From Sphingorhabdus sp. Alg239-R122 (lineage in GTDB: Bacteria; Pseudomonadota; Alphaproteobacteria; Sphingomonadales; Sphingomonadaceae), in assembly GCF_900537065.1 (NCBI RefSeq), contig NZ_UNRC01000001.1:186001-250000 (forward strand): a stretch of 64,000 bases of DNA, written 5' to 3'. Below, piece after piece: positions 46,501 through 55,012 of this stretch. Each line of letters begins with the position of its first letter. Position 1 is the stretch's first letter. The translations under genes were made by a program, and so were the position numbers. The notes below the pieces were generated by a model. That model searched no databases. It was not told the DNA's origin and worked only from the letters and a program-made list of their open reading frames with translations.

Positions 46501-47042
46501 TCTGCATCCAGTCCGCGGCGTACAAGTTCAATATAGAGCCGGTCAGGAAAATAAGATTGTAGCCGGTCCAGATAGGCCAGCGCCGTGTCTGCCTGCTCTT
46601 CGGCCAAAAGCCGGGTAACTGCGCCTTCTCCACCCGCAGTCAGGCAGATCAGGCCCTCTGTATGTTCCCCAAGATAGTCGAGAGAAACATGTGGTAGATG
46701 TTCAAGCGGACGGTCAAGGTGCGCTGCGGATACAAGCGCGCAGAGATTGTCATATCCCGTCTCATCCTGTGCATAAAGCGCAAGCCAATCGAATATGGGT
46801 GTATCGCTGCCGCTATCAGGGCGCTTGATGCCGAGCATGGTGCCAACAATCGGTTGCACCCCTTTGGCCTTACACCCATCAGAAAAAGCCATGCCGCCAT
46901 ACAGCCCATTGCGATCAGTCATGGCAATGGCGGGAAAACTGCGTTCCTTTGCAATTTTACCAATTTTTTTGGGCTCTATTGCACCATCGAGCATCGTATA
47001 GGCGGAAAATACACGCAGCGGAACAAAGGGCATGAAAGACAT
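43569..47042 (-). CDS. dnaE: DNA polymerase III alpha subunit
   Basis: The 1157-residue replicative polymerase catalytic subunit. PHP domain at the N-terminus ([32 protein letters not shown]). Palm/catalytic region: [16 protein letters not shown] and [24 protein letters not shown]. Later DNA-contact and helix-hairpin-helix region: [30 protein letters not shown] and [24 protein letters not shown]. A C-terminal OB-fold (about 980-1060) completes it. ATG 47042 was preferred to a TTG two codons upstream; ATG 47033 is also possible. Full length is normal for the family. Confidence 0.97.
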   Translation of the reverse strand: [1157 protein letters not shown]

Positions 47043-47104
47043 ATCCAAACCCTAATCCAGCAGACGCGATTCGCCAAAGCCGAAATCAGTGTCAGTGGAT
47101 AAGT

Positions 47105-47422
47105 TTATTCGGCGATTTTCGCGCGTACATTCCTGACTGTCGACCAGATACCATATAGAATTAGTGCGCCCAGGAAAAACCATACCCAGACAGGAATATT
47201 GCGTCCCACAATTGCAAGATAGACATAGGCTGATACAAAAAAGGTACCCGCACTCAGTACCGGAAGGGCGATTGACTTGCCCGCGCGCCGGTTGCGCACC
47301 AGCCAGGCAATGGACAGCATGAAAAATGGAATGGCACCCACATAGATGCTGCCGAAAATAATCGGATCAACACCATAATTTTCGCCTAGGCTGAAAAACC
47401 AGTCCTGCAATGACTGCCACAT
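47105..47422 (-). CDS. Small three-helix inner-membrane protein
   Basis: 105 residues, not recognised. Three membrane segments are clear, at about 20-42, 52-72 and 76-95. A short basic loop (RNRRAGKSI) between the first two should lie in the cytoplasm by the positive-inside rule. The C-terminus is basic (RNVRAKIAE). The start is a normal ATG, and the gene is in the same orientation as dnaE and gpx. Function unknown. Confidence 0.65.
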   Translation of the reverse strand: MWQSLQDWFFSLGENYGVDPIIFGSIYVGAIPFFMLSIAWLVRNRRAGKSIALPVLSAGTFFVSAYVYLAIVGRNIPVWVWFFLGALILYGIWSTVRNVRAKIAE

Positions 47423-47498
47423 ATTTATTCTCCGCTCGTAAATACCTATATCGCAAGTTCGGCGACAATATGGCCAAAGTTACAGTTATTGCGGATAT

Positions 47499-47975
47499 TC
47501 AAAGCAGTTTGGCAATATCGCTGCGAATCTGTTCGGGTTTGATAATCGAACCATAGCGCGCAACGACTTTTCCATCCTTGTTCACAAGGAACTTGGTGAA
47601 GTTCCACTTGATCTTACGACTCCCCATCAGGCCGGACTGTTGCTTTTTAAGGTGCTCCCAAAGCGGATCTGCATTGGGGCCGTTTACATCGATTTTGGCC
47701 ATAAGCGGGAATTTAACATCATAGTTAAGTGAGCAGAATTCGGCGATTTCCGCTTCACCGCCAGGTTCCTGTCCACCAAACTGATTGCATGGAAAGGCTA
47801 GTATCTCAAAATCCTTATCAGAAAATTCTTCATGCAGGCTTTCCAGTCCCTCATATTGCGGAGTGAATCCACACTTTGAGGCCGTGTTGACAATAAGTAG
47901 CACCTTACCCTTGTGCTTTGACATATCCCGCTCTTTGCCGCCGGGTAATTTCACTTTGAAATCATAAATATCCAT
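47499..47975 (-). CDS. gpx: Glutathione peroxidase-like thiol peroxidase
   Basis: A 158-residue thioredoxin-fold peroxidase. The peroxidatic Cys35 lies in NTASKCGFTPQY, with Gln in FPCNQFGGQEPG (about 65-70) and Trp in IKWNFTKF completing the usual Cys-Gln-Trp site. The extra Cys in FPCNQFG and EFCSLNYD may act as resolving Cys, suggesting thioredoxin-dependent turnover, as in many bacterial GPx proteins. It follows lolD on the same strand, 9 bases after its stop. Confidence 0.93.
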   Translation of the reverse strand: MDIYDFKVKLPGGKERDMSKHKGKVLLIVNTASKCGFTPQYEGLESLHEEFSDKDFEILAFPCNQFGGQEPGGEAEIAEFCSLNYDVKFPLMAKIDVNGPNADPLWEHLKKQQSGLMGSRKIKWNFTKFLVNKDGKVVARYGSIIKPEQIRSDIAKLL

Positions 47976-47984
47976 ATCGTTTTC

Positions 47985-48671
47985 CTATTCCAGACGGCCT
48001 TCATGCAAGCGCACGATGCGGTCCATTTTCTTTGCAAGTCGTTCATTATGTGTGGCGACTAAAGCTGCGCTGCCCTCTTCGCGAACAAGGCGCAGAAATT
48101 CAGCCAGCACTATATCTGCCGTATGTTCGTCCAGATTGCCAGTCGGTTCATCCGCCAGCACCAGCATGGGCCGGTTAGCAAGCGCGCGGCCCACGGCCAC
48201 ACGTTGCTGCTCCCCACCTGAAAGCTGGCTGGGACGATGTTCCAGACGCTCGCCCAATCCCAGAGTGCTCAAAAGATGCTTGGCCCGTTCTCCGGCATCA
48301 TTGCGGGGGGTACCTGTTACCAGTTGCGGCAGGATAACGTTTTCTGAAGCATTGAAGTCGGGCAACAGATGGTGAAATTGATACACAAACCCCAGTGTCG
48401 TTTTGCGCAACCTTGTGCGCCCATCACTCGACAATGCAGCAGCCTCTTCACCATTAATAATTATTGAACCCTCAAATCCGCCTTCCAGCAGGCCAACCGC
48501 CTGAAGCATGGTGGATTTACCGGATCCTGATGGCCCGAGTAGGGCCACAATCTCGCCCGCAGCAATGGTTAAGTTGACACCGCGCAACACTTCGATCGTG
48601 GTACTGCCCTGTGTAAAGCTGCGCCGTACATCGGTCAGCTGGACTATAGTATCGCCGTTCACTTTATTCAT
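47985..48671 (-). CDS. lolD: Lipoprotein-releasing ABC transporter ATPase LolD
   Basis: The 228-residue ATPase of the LolCDE complex that extracts outer-membrane lipoproteins from the inner membrane. Walker A is [11 protein letters not shown] (46-54), the signature is [15 protein letters not shown] (about 149-163), and Walker B is [38 protein letters not shown] is typical of LolD. It overlaps the end of the lolC/E gene by eight bases and precedes gpx. Confidence 0.96.
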   Translation of the reverse strand: MNKVNGDTIVQLTDVRRSFTQGSTTIEVLRGVNLTIAAGEIVALLGPSGSGKSTMLQAVGLLEGGFEGSIIINGEEAAALSSDGRTRLRKTTLGFVYQFHHLLPDFNASENVILPQLVTGTPRNDAGERAKHLLSTLGLGERLEHRPSQLSGGEQQRVAVGRALANRPMLVLADEPTGNLDEHTADIVLAEFLRLVREEGSAALVATHNERLAKKMDRIVRLHEGRLE

Positions 48672-49902
48672 AACGCAGCACCTGCACAGGATCCGTGCTT
48701 GCCGCTTTCAATGCCGGATAAAGCGTTGCAAGAAAGCTGAACACCAGTGCCATGATCGCAATACCTGCCACTTCGATCGGATCAGTCTTACTGGGCAGTT
48801 CAGTCAAAAAACGGATTTGCGGGTCCCATAGATTCTGCCCAGTCAAAAACTGTATCGCATTAACGATAGACTGGCGGAAGAACAGGAAGACGAAGCCCAG
48901 GACAAGGCCAGCCAATATCCCGAATGATCCGATCACAGTGCCAACGGTCATGAATATTTTCATCAGTGAGCGCCGCGATGCGCCCATGGTGCGCAAAATA
49001 GCGATATCGCGCGTTTTCGCACGGACCAGCATGATCAGTGATGATAGGATATTGAACACAGCTACCAATATGATGATCGACAGCACAATGAACATTGCCA
49101 CACGCTCTACAGCCAGAGCCTCGAACAGGCTGGCATTGATGGTGCGCCAGTCATTGACAATCGCCTGCCCAGTTACCTTGTCGCTGAGCGGTTTCAATAT
49201 TTCACCAACTTTTTCGGCATCACGGGTCGTGACTTCAATCATGCCAACAGCATCACCAATAAGCAGTAATGTCTGCGCATCGGCCATCGGCATGATGACA
49301 AAAGCCTTGTCATAATCATAAATGCCGATTTCAAAAATGGCATCAACTTCATAGCCAATTTCGCGTGGCACCGTACCAAATGGCGTGGAACGTCCTTGCG
49401 GATTGATGATTGTAATCACATCGCCGATCTGCGCGCCCAGATTCTGGGCCAGGCGTGAACCTATCGCTACTTTGGATGCACCATCACGCAGGCCATTCAT
49501 ACTGCCGGCAATTACTTTATCCCGCATTTCCTGCAGGTCTTCATCCACCATGCCGCGCACCAGTATCGCTTCAACACGACCATTGAAATTGACCAGCAAA
49601 GGTTGTTCGATCAGCGGTGATGCCGACACCACGCCATCGGTTGCTTTGGCCTCTTCCAATATATCCCGCCAGTTATCGAGCCTCCCGCCATAACCCTGTA
49701 CTACGGCGTGGCCGTTCAGCCCAACAATCTTGTCGAGCAGTTCGGCACGAAAACCGTTCATGACGCTCATCACCACAATCAACGCAGCCACGCCAAGCAT
49801 TACGGCAACAAGACTGATGCCTGCCACCATGGCAATAAATGCTTCACCCCGTCCGGGCAGCAAATATCGTTTCGCGATGGTCCATTCAAATGGAGAAAGC
49901 AT
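48664..49902 (-). CDS. lolC: Lipoprotein-releasing ABC transporter permease LolC/LolE
   Basis: A 412-residue inner-membrane permease, the single LolC/E-type subunit expected in alphaproteobacteria, where it may pair with itself. Helix 1 is about residues 22-48 ([25 protein letters not shown]). A large periplasmic domain runs to about 260. Three C-terminal helices follow (about 265-290, 320-345 and 375-398). [25 protein letters not shown] is the conserved coupling segment. The stop overlaps lolD, so they form one operon. First gene of the lolC-lolD-gpx run; the 571 bases upstream hold an RNA candidate and the hsp20 control region. Confidence 0.93.
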   Translation of the reverse strand: MLSPFEWTIAKRYLLPGRGEAFIAMVAGISLVAVMLGVAALIVVMSVMNGFRAELLDKIVGLNGHAVVQGYGGRLDNWRDILEEAKATDGVVSASPLIEQPLLVNFNGRVEAILVRGMVDEDLQEMRDKVIAGSMNGLRDGASKVAIGSRLAQNLGAQIGDVITIINPQGRSTPFGTVPREIGYEVDAIFEIGIYDYDKAFVIMPMADAQTLLLIGDAVGMIEVTTRDAEKVGEILKPLSDKVTGQAIVNDWRTINASLFEALAVERVAMFIVLSIIILVAVFNILSSLIMLVRAKTRDIAILRTMGASRRSLMKIFMTVGTVIGSFGILAGLVLGFVFLFFRQSIVNAIQFLTGQNLWDPQIRFLTELPSKTDPIEVAGIAIMALVFSFLATLYPALKAASTDPVQVLRYE

Positions 49903-50084
49903 AAATCAGGTCAATTCCAACAGCTGTGAACGAATGTTCCTCTTGAAAACTGCATTAGGCGGCTAACGACTCGCTGACAACAAATGATTGCATGTCAGAG
50001 AATCGCCTGTTGCAGATTCAGCACATAGAGTTGCAAAAAAATATAGACCCTGCACTTTGCGCTGGCATTAACGGCGCAATTAAA

Positions 50085-50297
50085 GCATTGGAGACTCCAT
50101 TGAACGTGCGTCCGGCTCTAGTCGGCGCAATGGTTTTGAGAGAGCCATGTTCAGGGAGACATTTCCGGTGGTTTGGGGAATCCGCCAGGAATGTAAAGGT
50201 CTGTATTTGTCTCGCGAGCTTTGCTTACGCTGAGACACACGAGATGCGGATCGTCACGAGAACGCCTAAGCCTGAAAATGGCTTAGGCGTTTTTCGT
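50085..50297 (+). ncRNA. Candidate structured RNA ending in a rho-independent terminator
   Basis: The lolC-hsp20 gap holds no convincing gene, but it contains several strong hairpins in a row on the + strand. These are CCATT/AATGG (50097-50133), a long imperfect stem at 50157-50202 (AGACATTTCCGGTGG against CCGCCAGGAATGTAAAGGTCT), and GTCTC-GCG/CGC-GAGAC (50209-50236). The terminator at 50262-50290 closes it. No protein-coding gene on the + strand precedes this terminator; lolC is divergent. The 5' end is a guess. It does not match RNase P, tmRNA or SRP RNA patterns I can recall. It may be an uncatalogued small RNA. Confidence 0.4.
50262..50296 (+). terminator. Rho-independent terminator
   Basis: Perfect 11-bp stem ACGCCTAAGCC/GGCTTAGGCGT with a seven-base loop, followed by TTTTCGTTT on the + strand. 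It has no + strand gene before it, so it is the best evidence for an RNA transcript here. Confidence 0.85.
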
Positions 50298-50349
50298 TTA
50301 AGATCACTTAATTAACTGAAAAGCAGCTTTATTTTTTACTGCCAAATCT

Positions 50350-50378
50350 CTTGAAATCATTTTCCGCAAACCATATTT
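50350..50378 (+). promoter_or_regulatory. Heat-shock (RpoH-like) promoter of hsp20
   Basis: CTTGAA and CCATATTT are separated by 15 bases, close to the RpoH consensus (CTTGAA and CCCATnT). It lies about 95 bases upstream of the hsp20 ATG, immediately before the ROSE-like leader. Confidence 0.5.
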
Positions 50379-50385
50379 CATGTGT

Positions 50386-50476
50386 GTGATGGCCTTGTTG
50401 CGTCACATAGTAAGTGCAAAGTGCCGGATAATCGGGCTTTGAAAATGTTAAATTGCTCAATGGAGGATTTATTATG
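50386..50476 (+). promoter_or_regulatory. ROSE-like RNA thermometer in the hsp20 leader
   Basis: The roughly 88-base 5' leader ends in TTGCT (50453-50457) four bases before GGAGGA (50462-50467), with ATG at 50474. That is the TTGCT/AGGA pairing that hides the ribosome site in ROSE thermometers of alphaproteobacterial small heat-shock genes. An upstream hairpin, CAAAG...CTTTG with inner GCC/GGC (about 50416-50440), fits the multi-hairpin layout. At low temperature the leader would block translation of hsp20, and melting would release it. Confidence 0.65.
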
Positions 50477-50947
50477 AACCGTTTTGATTTTACACCTTAT
50501 CGTCGCTCCACCGTCGGTTTCGACCGTCTTTTTGACCTGCTCGAAAATAATGGCCGTGTGCAACAAGGCGATAATTACCCACCATTCAATATTGAACGCA
50601 GCACCGAAGACCAATATCGCATTACACTTGCGGTTGCAGGCTTTAAGGCTGATGAAATTGATATCACAGCGCAGCAAAACCTGCTGACGGTTTCAGGCAA
50701 AAAAGACACGGAAAACAGCGAAAGTCGCGATTTCCTGCATGTAGGCATTGCCAACCGGAATTTTGAGCGCCGCTTTGAGTTGGCTGATTTTGTGCGTGTG
50801 GAAAAAGCTGACCTTGCCGATGGCTTGCTTATCATTGACCTGGTGCGCGAAGTGCCGGAAGCCATGAAGCCGCAGAAAATTGCCATTAATGCCGATCCGA
50901 AACTGGCTGTGGTCGATGGCTCGCAGGATGAGAACGAAGCGGCGTAA
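50474..50947 (+). CDS. hsp20: Small heat-shock protein (Hsp20/IbpA)
   Basis: A 157-residue alpha-crystallin chaperone that holds unfolding proteins in soluble complexes. The start MNRFDFTPYRRSTVGFDRLF matches IbpA-like N-termini. The ACD core has YPPFNIERSTEDQYRITLAVAGFKADEIDI, GKKDTE, FLHVGIANRNFERRFELADFV and ADGLLIIDLVREVPE. ATG 50474 was set by the GGAGGA 7 bases upstream; an ATG seven codons earlier lies inside the control hairpin and is ruled out. Regulation likely combines an RpoH-type promoter with a ROSE thermometer. A terminator follows. Confidence 0.95.
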   Translation: MNRFDFTPYRRSTVGFDRLFDLLENNGRVQQGDNYPPFNIERSTEDQYRITLAVAGFKADEIDITAQQNLLTVSGKKDTENSESRDFLHVGIANRNFERRFELADFVRVEKADLADGLLIIDLVREVPEAMKPQKIAINADPKLAVVDGSQDENEAA

Positions 50948-50975
50948 GCCCGCTTTCCATCACATGAGATATATC

Positions 50976-51004
50976 AGGCGGATGCAGTGCTGTATCCGCC
51001 TTTT
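50976..51004 (+). terminator. Rho-independent terminator of hsp20
   Basis: Stem GGCGGAT/ATCCGCC with a 10-base loop, followed by TTTTAT, about 30 bases after the hsp20 stop. It also sits at the 3' end of the convergent Crp/Fnr gene. Confidence 0.75.
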
Positions 51005-51015
51005 ATGTGCAAAGC

Positions 51016-51699
51016 CTATATGGTTTCAGCGATTTCCAACAAAAGATCACGGTTCAAAATATGGATACGCCCTGTATCCAGTTTGATTAGGCCCGATTCG
51101 ACCCAACTGGAAAGCTGGCGGTTAATCTGTTCGCGTGACAATCCGACAAAATTACCTAATTCACTCTGACTCAGGTCCAGCTTAAGCCGTTCTTCTTCAG
51201 GATCAGACAGCATCAGGCGCAGCAGATAGCGCGCCAGCCTTGGCCCAGACGTAAAAGCGCGATCCGCCTCGATGATGGAATTGGATTGCCTGAGCCGCCG
51301 AGCCATGGATTGCAGCAACCGCATGGCCAATCCCTGATGCTTGCTGACAATTTCATCAAATGCGCTCCGGGTAAGGACAAGTGCAGTCACATTGTCGAGC
51401 GCATGTACGCTGGCGGTCCGTTCACCGCCATCCAGAAACGCGATTTCACCTACTACATGTCCGGCCTCAGCATAATCCAGAACGATTTCACGGCCATTGC
51501 TGGCAATCATACTGGTGCGGGCATAGCCAGTCAGCATGATGAACAGCTTGTCGCCTTCTTCCCCCTGCCCCATGATTTCATGACCCTTGTCATATTTCAT
51601 GTAATTGCCGCGCAATATGATTTCGGCGAGTTCGTCCGGCCCGCAATCGGCGAACAGACTATGTGTGGAAAGCATTTCGGCAAGTTGTTCAGCGTGCAT
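51016..51699 (-). CDS. Crp/Fnr-family transcriptional regulator
   Basis: A 227-residue regulator. The cyclic-nucleotide-binding-like beta roll covers about 20-120 (HEIMGQGEEGDKLFIMLTGYA, GHVVGEIAFLDGGERTASVHA). The winged HTH is at about 165-205 (LSQSELGNFVGLSREQINRQLSSWVESGLI). There is only one Cys near the N-terminus, so it is not an FNR-type 4Fe-4S oxygen sensor. The arginine pattern of true CRP (RSA in the phosphate-binding loop) is replaced by ERTAS, leaving cAMP binding possible but not certain. Converges with hsp20. Confidence 0.88.
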   Translation of the reverse strand: MHAEQLAEMLSTHSLFADCGPDELAEIILRGNYMKYDKGHEIMGQGEEGDKLFIMLTGYARTSMIASNGREIVLDYAEAGHVVGEIAFLDGGERTASVHALDNVTALVLTRSAFDEIVSKHQGLAMRLLQSMARRLRQSNSIIEADRAFTSGPRLARYLLRLMLSDPEEERLKLDLSQSELGNFVGLSREQINRQLSSWVESGLIKLDTGRIHILNRDLLLEIAETI

Positions 51700-51783
51700 A
51701 TATCCCTCCCATAAACCGGTAATGCAGGGTTCTATGCCGCAATTGGAAAGTGCACAAGGGCGTGGCGCAGGATTGACGGGGTT

Positions 51784-53415
51784 TTAAACCAACCTGCTCT
51801 GCTCGACCGCTGCCTTGATAAAGCTGGCAAACAGTGGATGCGGGTCAAATGGCCGGCTTTTGAGCTCGGGGTGGAATTGCACACCGACAAACCAGTTAAG
51901 GTCAGGCCGTTCGACAATTTCAGGAAGCTCGCCATCGGGCGACATGCCAGAGAATATCAGGCCACCATTTTCCAGCGTTTCGACATATTTGGTGTTTACC
52001 TCATACCGGTGGCGGTGGCGTTCGCTAATCTCTTCACTGTCATATATTGCGCGAACATGGCTGTTGCCATCAAGTTTCGCAGGATAGGCGCCAAGCCGCA
52101 TTGTGCCGCCCAGATCACCGTCTTCTGCCCGTTTTTCAAGCCCTTCTGCGCCCATCCATTCAGTAATCAGGCCAACTATCGGTTCATCTGTATCACCAAA
52201 TTCAGTGGTCGATGCGCCTGCAATATGTGACGTATTTCGCGCCGCCTCAACACAGGCCATTTGCATGCCGAGGCAAATACCGAAAAACGGAACATTACGC
52301 TCGCGGGCAAATTTGACCGATGCAATCTTGCCCTCGCTTCCACGTTCACCGAAACCACCCGGTACCAATATGCCATGCAATGGCTCAAGCTGTGCGGCAA
52401 GGTCTTCGGGATTTTCAAACATTTCTGCGTCGAGCCATTCGATATTGACCTTAACCCTATTCGCCATGCCGCCATGCACCAACGCTTCACTGAGTGATTT
52501 ATAGGCGTCTTGCAGGCCGACATATTTGCCAACCACGCCAATAGTTACCTCACCTTCCGGGTTGGTGTAGCGTTCGCTGACATCATCCCAGCGCGCCATA
52601 TCGGGCTTGCCTTTGTTATCTATTCCGAAAGCGCGGAGCACTTCGGTATCCAGGCCTTCTTCATGATATTGCCGCGGAACATCATAAATGCTCTTGGCAT
52701 CAAGCGCTGGAATAACCGCTTCCTTGCGGACATTGCAAAATAGCGCGATCTTGCGGCGCTCGCTTTCCGGCAGTGGTTGTTCACAGCGGCATAGCAGGAG
52801 GTCTGGCTGGATACCGAGCGATGTCAATTCACGTACGCTATGCTGTGTCGGTTTGGTTTTGAGCTCACCGGCAGCAGCAATGTAAGGCACCAGTGTAACA
52901 TGCACCAATACGGTGTTTTCATATCCGATATCATTACGCAATTGCCGGATGGCTTCCATAAATGGCAGGCTTTCAATATCGCCTACGGTGCCGCCAATTT
53001 CACACAACACAAAATCCAGATCTTCGGTATCCGCCTGTGCAAACGCCTTGATTGCATCGGTCACATGCGGAATCACCTGCACTGTCGCGCCCAAATAATC
53101 GCCGCGGCGTTCTTTTTGAATAATCGTCTGGTAGATCCGTCCAGATGTCACATTGTCGGATTGCCGCGCAGACACACCTGTGAACCGTTCATAATGCCCC
53201 AGGTCCAGATCCGTCTCTGCGCCGTCATCAGTCACATAGACTTCGCCATGCTGGTATGGGGACATGGTGCCCGGATCAACATTTAGATAGGGGTCGAATT
53301 TCCTTATGCGCACACGGTATCCGCGCGCTTGCAGCAATGCTGCAAGGCTTGCTGCCATAAGACCTTTGCCGAGCGAGGAGACCACGCCGCCTGTGATAAA
53401 TATATATCGCGCCAT
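51784..53415 (-). CDS. pyrG: CTP synthase
   Basis: A 543-residue amidoligase making CTP from UTP, ATP and glutamine. Synthetase domain: [53 protein letters not shown] and [10 protein letters not shown]. Glutaminase domain: [16 protein letters not shown] and [17 protein letters not shown] with the nucleophile Cys, then [12 protein letters not shown] with His/Glu. Full family length. Its 110-base upstream gap to secG contains a set of CCGGT inverted repeats. Confidence 0.97.
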   Translation of the reverse strand: MARYIFITGGVVSSLGKGLMAASLAALLQARGYRVRIRKFDPYLNVDPGTMSPYQHGEVYVTDDGAETDLDLGHYERFTGVSARQSDNVTSGRIYQTIIQKERRGDYLGATVQVIPHVTDAIKAFAQADTEDLDFVLCEIGGTVGDIESLPFMEAIRQLRNDIGYENTVLVHVTLVPYIAAAGELKTKPTQHSVRELTSLGIQPDLLLCRCEQPLPESERRKIALFCNVRKEAVIPALDAKSIYDVPRQYHEEGLDTEVLRAFGIDNKGKPDMARWDDVSERYTNPEGEVTIGVVGKYVGLQDAYKSLSEALVHGGMANRVKVNIEWLDAEMFENPEDLAAQLEPLHGILVPGGFGERGSEGKIASVKFARERNVPFFGICLGMQMACVEAARNTSHIAGASTTEFGDTDEPIVGLITEWMGAEGLEKRAEDGDLGGTMRLGAYPAKLDGNSHVRAIYDSEEISERHRHRYEVNTKYVETLENGGLIFSGMSPDGELPEIVERPDLNWFVGVQFHPELKSRPFDPHPLFASFIKAAVEQSRLV

Positions 53416-53461
53416 GGGAGGAAAGCGTTAGACGTAAACTATGGGGTCTGACAAGCACCCG

Positions 53462-53511
53462 AATCCGGTCAAGCGTATATTTTTTTTATAACCGGATTTT
53501 TTAATACCGGT
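53462..53511. repeat. Competing CCGGT inverted repeats between secG and pyrG
   Basis: Three related arms, AATCCGGT (53462-53469), ACCGGATT (53491-53498) and ACCGGT (53506-53511), allow alternative hairpins: 1+2 or 2+3. Read on the + strand, the first hairpin would be followed by TTTT; on the minus strand, where both neighbouring genes lie, there is no T-run. It might act as an attenuator or a processing site in the secG-pyrG message. Confidence 0.3.
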
Positions 53512-53525
53512 TTTGGCAAGAAATA

Positions 53526-53918
53526 TTATTCGCCAGCCGCGTCCAATGGATCAGTGCTGTCACCACTTTCGGCAGGTGCAGGTACCGCGGCGCCATCGCT
53601 AGAACCGGCAGCATCCAACGGATCATCACTAGCTGGTGCAGCCACTTCAGCGCCGCCGCTACGGTCCAGCGTCTGATCGATACTGTCGCCCGAATTTTCA
53701 CCCACAGCAATAATCGCCAGAGCAATGCTGAGCCCGACAAAAACAACCGCGAGAACCGCTGTTGCGCGTGTCAGGATATCTGCAGCACCGCGCGCTGACA
53801 TAAGGCCGGATGGATTGCCGCCCACACCAAGACCGCCGCCTTCGCTGCGCTGCATCAGGATAACGCCAACAAGGGCAGCTGCGATAATCGCCTGTAAAAC
53901 GGTGAGAAAAAGAAACAT
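53526..53918 (-). CDS. secG: Preprotein translocase subunit SecG
   Basis: A 130-residue inner-membrane subunit of SecYEG. Two membrane helices (about 3-22 and 48-72) flank the conserved LMQRSEGGGLGVGGNPSGLMSARGAADILTRAT. The start ATG 53918 gives the family N-terminus; a longer in-frame start upstream adds 15 non-conserved residues. The C-terminal 50 residues are acidic and Ala/Pro/Ser-rich with DPLDAAG written twice, a low-complexity tail typical of alphaproteobacterial SecG. Confidence 0.93.
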   Translation of the reverse strand: MFLFLTVLQAIIAAALVGVILMQRSEGGGLGVGGNPSGLMSARGAADILTRATAVLAVVFVGLSIALAIIAVGENSGDSIDQTLDRSGGAEVAAPASDDPLDAAGSSDGAAVPAPAESGDSTDPLDAAGE

Positions 53919-54041
53919 GGGCCTGTATATCCAATTAAACTGTTCAAAATGTTGCTGGCACATAGCGAGTCACCCCGCCATATTCAACAACCATGGTAAA
54001 AATAGCAGTTGCCTGCCATATGTGCAATCAGCACCAAACCA

Positions 54042-54782
54042 TCAGGCCACAGCTTCCAATATCGGAAGGAATTTATCCGCCGTAAGGCTGGCGCCGCCAA
54101 CAAGTGCGCCATCTACATTGTCCAGCGTCAGTATTTCAGAAGCATTGCCGCCATTGACTGACCCGCCGTACAGGATGCGCATATTATCACCATCACTACC
54201 AATCCGATCTGTCAGCGCAGCACGCAGCGCTGCATGCATATCGGCTATATCCGCGCTTTGCGGCACGCGACCTGTGCCAATTGCCCAGACAGGCTCATAG
54301 GCAACTGTAAGCCATTTGGAAGACGCTTCCTCTGGCAATGAGGCCAGTAACTGCGCAGTGACAAAATCAATCGCATTGCCTGCGTCACGTGTTTCCAGTG
54401 TTTCGCCCACACATAATATCGCGTTCATGCCGGCGGTTTTAAGCGCTTTCGCCTTAGCCGCCACCAATGCATCTGTCTCACCCTGGTCAGCGCGGCGTTC
54501 GCTATGACCAACAATCGAAAAACGTGCTCCCGCTTCCTTTAGCATTGCGGCAGAAAGACAGCCTGTATGTGCGCCCGCTTCATTATGGTGTACATCCTGC
54601 GCACCGATCGTGATATCCGTATTCACCTGCGCTGCCCCGGAAATAAGCGTTACGGGCGGACATATTGCCGAATCCACACTGTCATTACGCCCGCAAAAGG
54701 TGTTGATTTCGCCAATCTGTTGCAGGTCTTGCGCAAGACCATTCATCTTCCAGTTTCCGATGATATACTTCTTGCGGCGCAT
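54042..54782 (-). CDS. tpiA: Triosephosphate isomerase
   Basis: A 246-residue TIM-barrel glycolytic enzyme interconverting DHAP and glyceraldehyde-3-phosphate. Catalytic Lys in GNWKMNG, electrophilic His in IVGHSERR, and Glu in VAYEPVWAIGTG. The flexible loop and the phosphate-binding SVNGGNA and GALVGGASL are present. Complete. Divergent from ppiD across 230 bases that include a hairpin ACAGGC/GCCTGT (54933-54951) in the ppiD leader, with no gene in the gap. Confidence 0.97.
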   Translation of the reverse strand: MRRKKYIIGNWKMNGLAQDLQQIGEINTFCGRNDSVDSAICPPVTLISGAAQVNTDITIGAQDVHHNEAGAHTGCLSAAMLKEAGARFSIVGHSERRADQGETDALVAAKAKALKTAGMNAILCVGETLETRDAGNAIDFVTAQLLASLPEEASSKWLTVAYEPVWAIGTGRVPQSADIADMHAALRAALTDRIGSDGDNMRILYGGSVNGGNASEILTLDNVDGALVGGASLTADKFLPILEAVA

Positions 54783-55012
54783 GCTTCTTCTCCAAATTGT
54801 GCGGTTGCTGAATTTGGTGCAGGCGCTAACAGATATTTACATTGCTTTCCAGTATAGTCGCTTCCATGCAATTCTGGTCTGCTTCCCCTAGTTTTTCATC
54901 CACTCAGGCAATATTTTCGACCAAAACCCGATACAGGCGCTTGATGCCTGTTTCGAAGCCGCCTAAGGCACAGTCCTATCTGTAAACATGCAAAATTTCG
55001 GAAACCGTCCAC

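Noticed and set aside
43569-47042. Many open frames on the + strand across dnaE
   Set aside because: Shadow frames of a full-length polymerase gene; none has family motifs.
49992-50315. Open frame of 107 codons upstream of hsp20
   Set aside because: It runs through a perfect rho-independent terminator, has no ribosome site worth the name and no recognisable motif; hairpins dominate the region.
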